The translations under genes and the position numbers were made by a program. The notes beneath the pieces were generated by a model. That model was given only the letters and a program-made list of their open reading frames with translations. It did no database searches and was not told the origin of the DNA. Shown here one piece after another: positions 41,672 to 41,682 of a DNA stretch of 41,682 nucleotides. The DNA is taken from positions 1 to 41,682 of the forward strand of contig CAJOGD010000001.1 in the NCBI GenBank assembly GCA_905233975.1, read 5' to 3'. This stretch comes from an uncultured Alphaproteobacteria bacterium. GTDB taxonomy: Bacteria > Pseudomonadota > Alphaproteobacteria > Rs-D84. Each line of letters opens with the position of its first letter. Position 1 is the stretch's first letter.

Positions 41672-41682
41672 GCGCGCAGGCT

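Overview
The window reads as a chromosomal segment of an uncultured, reduced-genome alphaproteobacterium with a double membrane. Support comes from the Tat and Lol genes, a YajC-SecD-SecF block, FtsL-FtsI, FtsK, a SUF-type desulfurase cluster, several outer-membrane beta-barrel candidates and an alphaproteobacterial-type ribbon-helix-helix protein. The style (moderate GC, long genes, phage-like exported modules also common in gut bacteria) suggests a gut-associated lineage, but that placement is inference. Most of the sequence is dense housekeeping DNA, mainly on the minus strand.

Layout. 1-3.0 kb: the first member of a four-gene exported protein family, tRNA-Lys(CTT), a small beta-barrel protein and a Cys-rich lipoprotein. 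3.0-9.6 kb (minus): recJ, a nanoRNase (DHH) gene, lolA, tatB, tatC, nlpD and an unknown gene, probably one transcript. 9.6-13.4 kb (minus): sufS-sufT-sufE followed by ftsL-ftsI. 13.5-14.3 kb (plus): trxA and a DksA-like gene without zinc cysteines. 14.3-16.6 kb (minus): an unknown gene between two copies of one terminator, then SPOR protein, tatA and a mini-lipoprotein. 16.7-18.6 kb: thrS, lacking the TGS domain, behind a threonine leader peptide. 18.6-23.1 kb: second family member, hemolysin III-like gene, gltX, trmB. 23.1-26.0 kb: an unfamiliar block (unknown gene; membrane protein, unknown protein, SUKH-like protein, RHH protein). 26.0-31.4 kb: a single ORF joining YbeY to Lnt, rarA and two beta-barrel candidates. 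31.5-41.6 kb: third family member, ftsK, a PAP2 phosphatase, an S41-like protein without its catalytic residues, secF, secD, yajC and the fourth family member.

The most interesting signals are: (i) a 20-residue leader peptide with seven consecutive Thr codons, from a near-consensus promoter, just upstream of thrS; (ii) four paralogous exported proteins that keep the N-terminal ~170 residues and the last eight residues constant while the middle is exchanged between LamG-like and phage-tail-like modules; (iii) related, potentially structured long leaders upstream of two of these genes; (iv) the YbeY-Lnt fusion; (v) a recurrent extended -10 promoter motif, often so close to the start codon that the mRNA would be nearly leaderless.

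Functionally, many genes serve the cell envelope: protein export (Sec, Tat), lipoprotein maturation and transport (Lnt, LolA), peptidoglycan synthesis and division (FtsL, FtsI, FtsK, NlpD, SPOR). All assignments are by eye from motifs; no database search was run.
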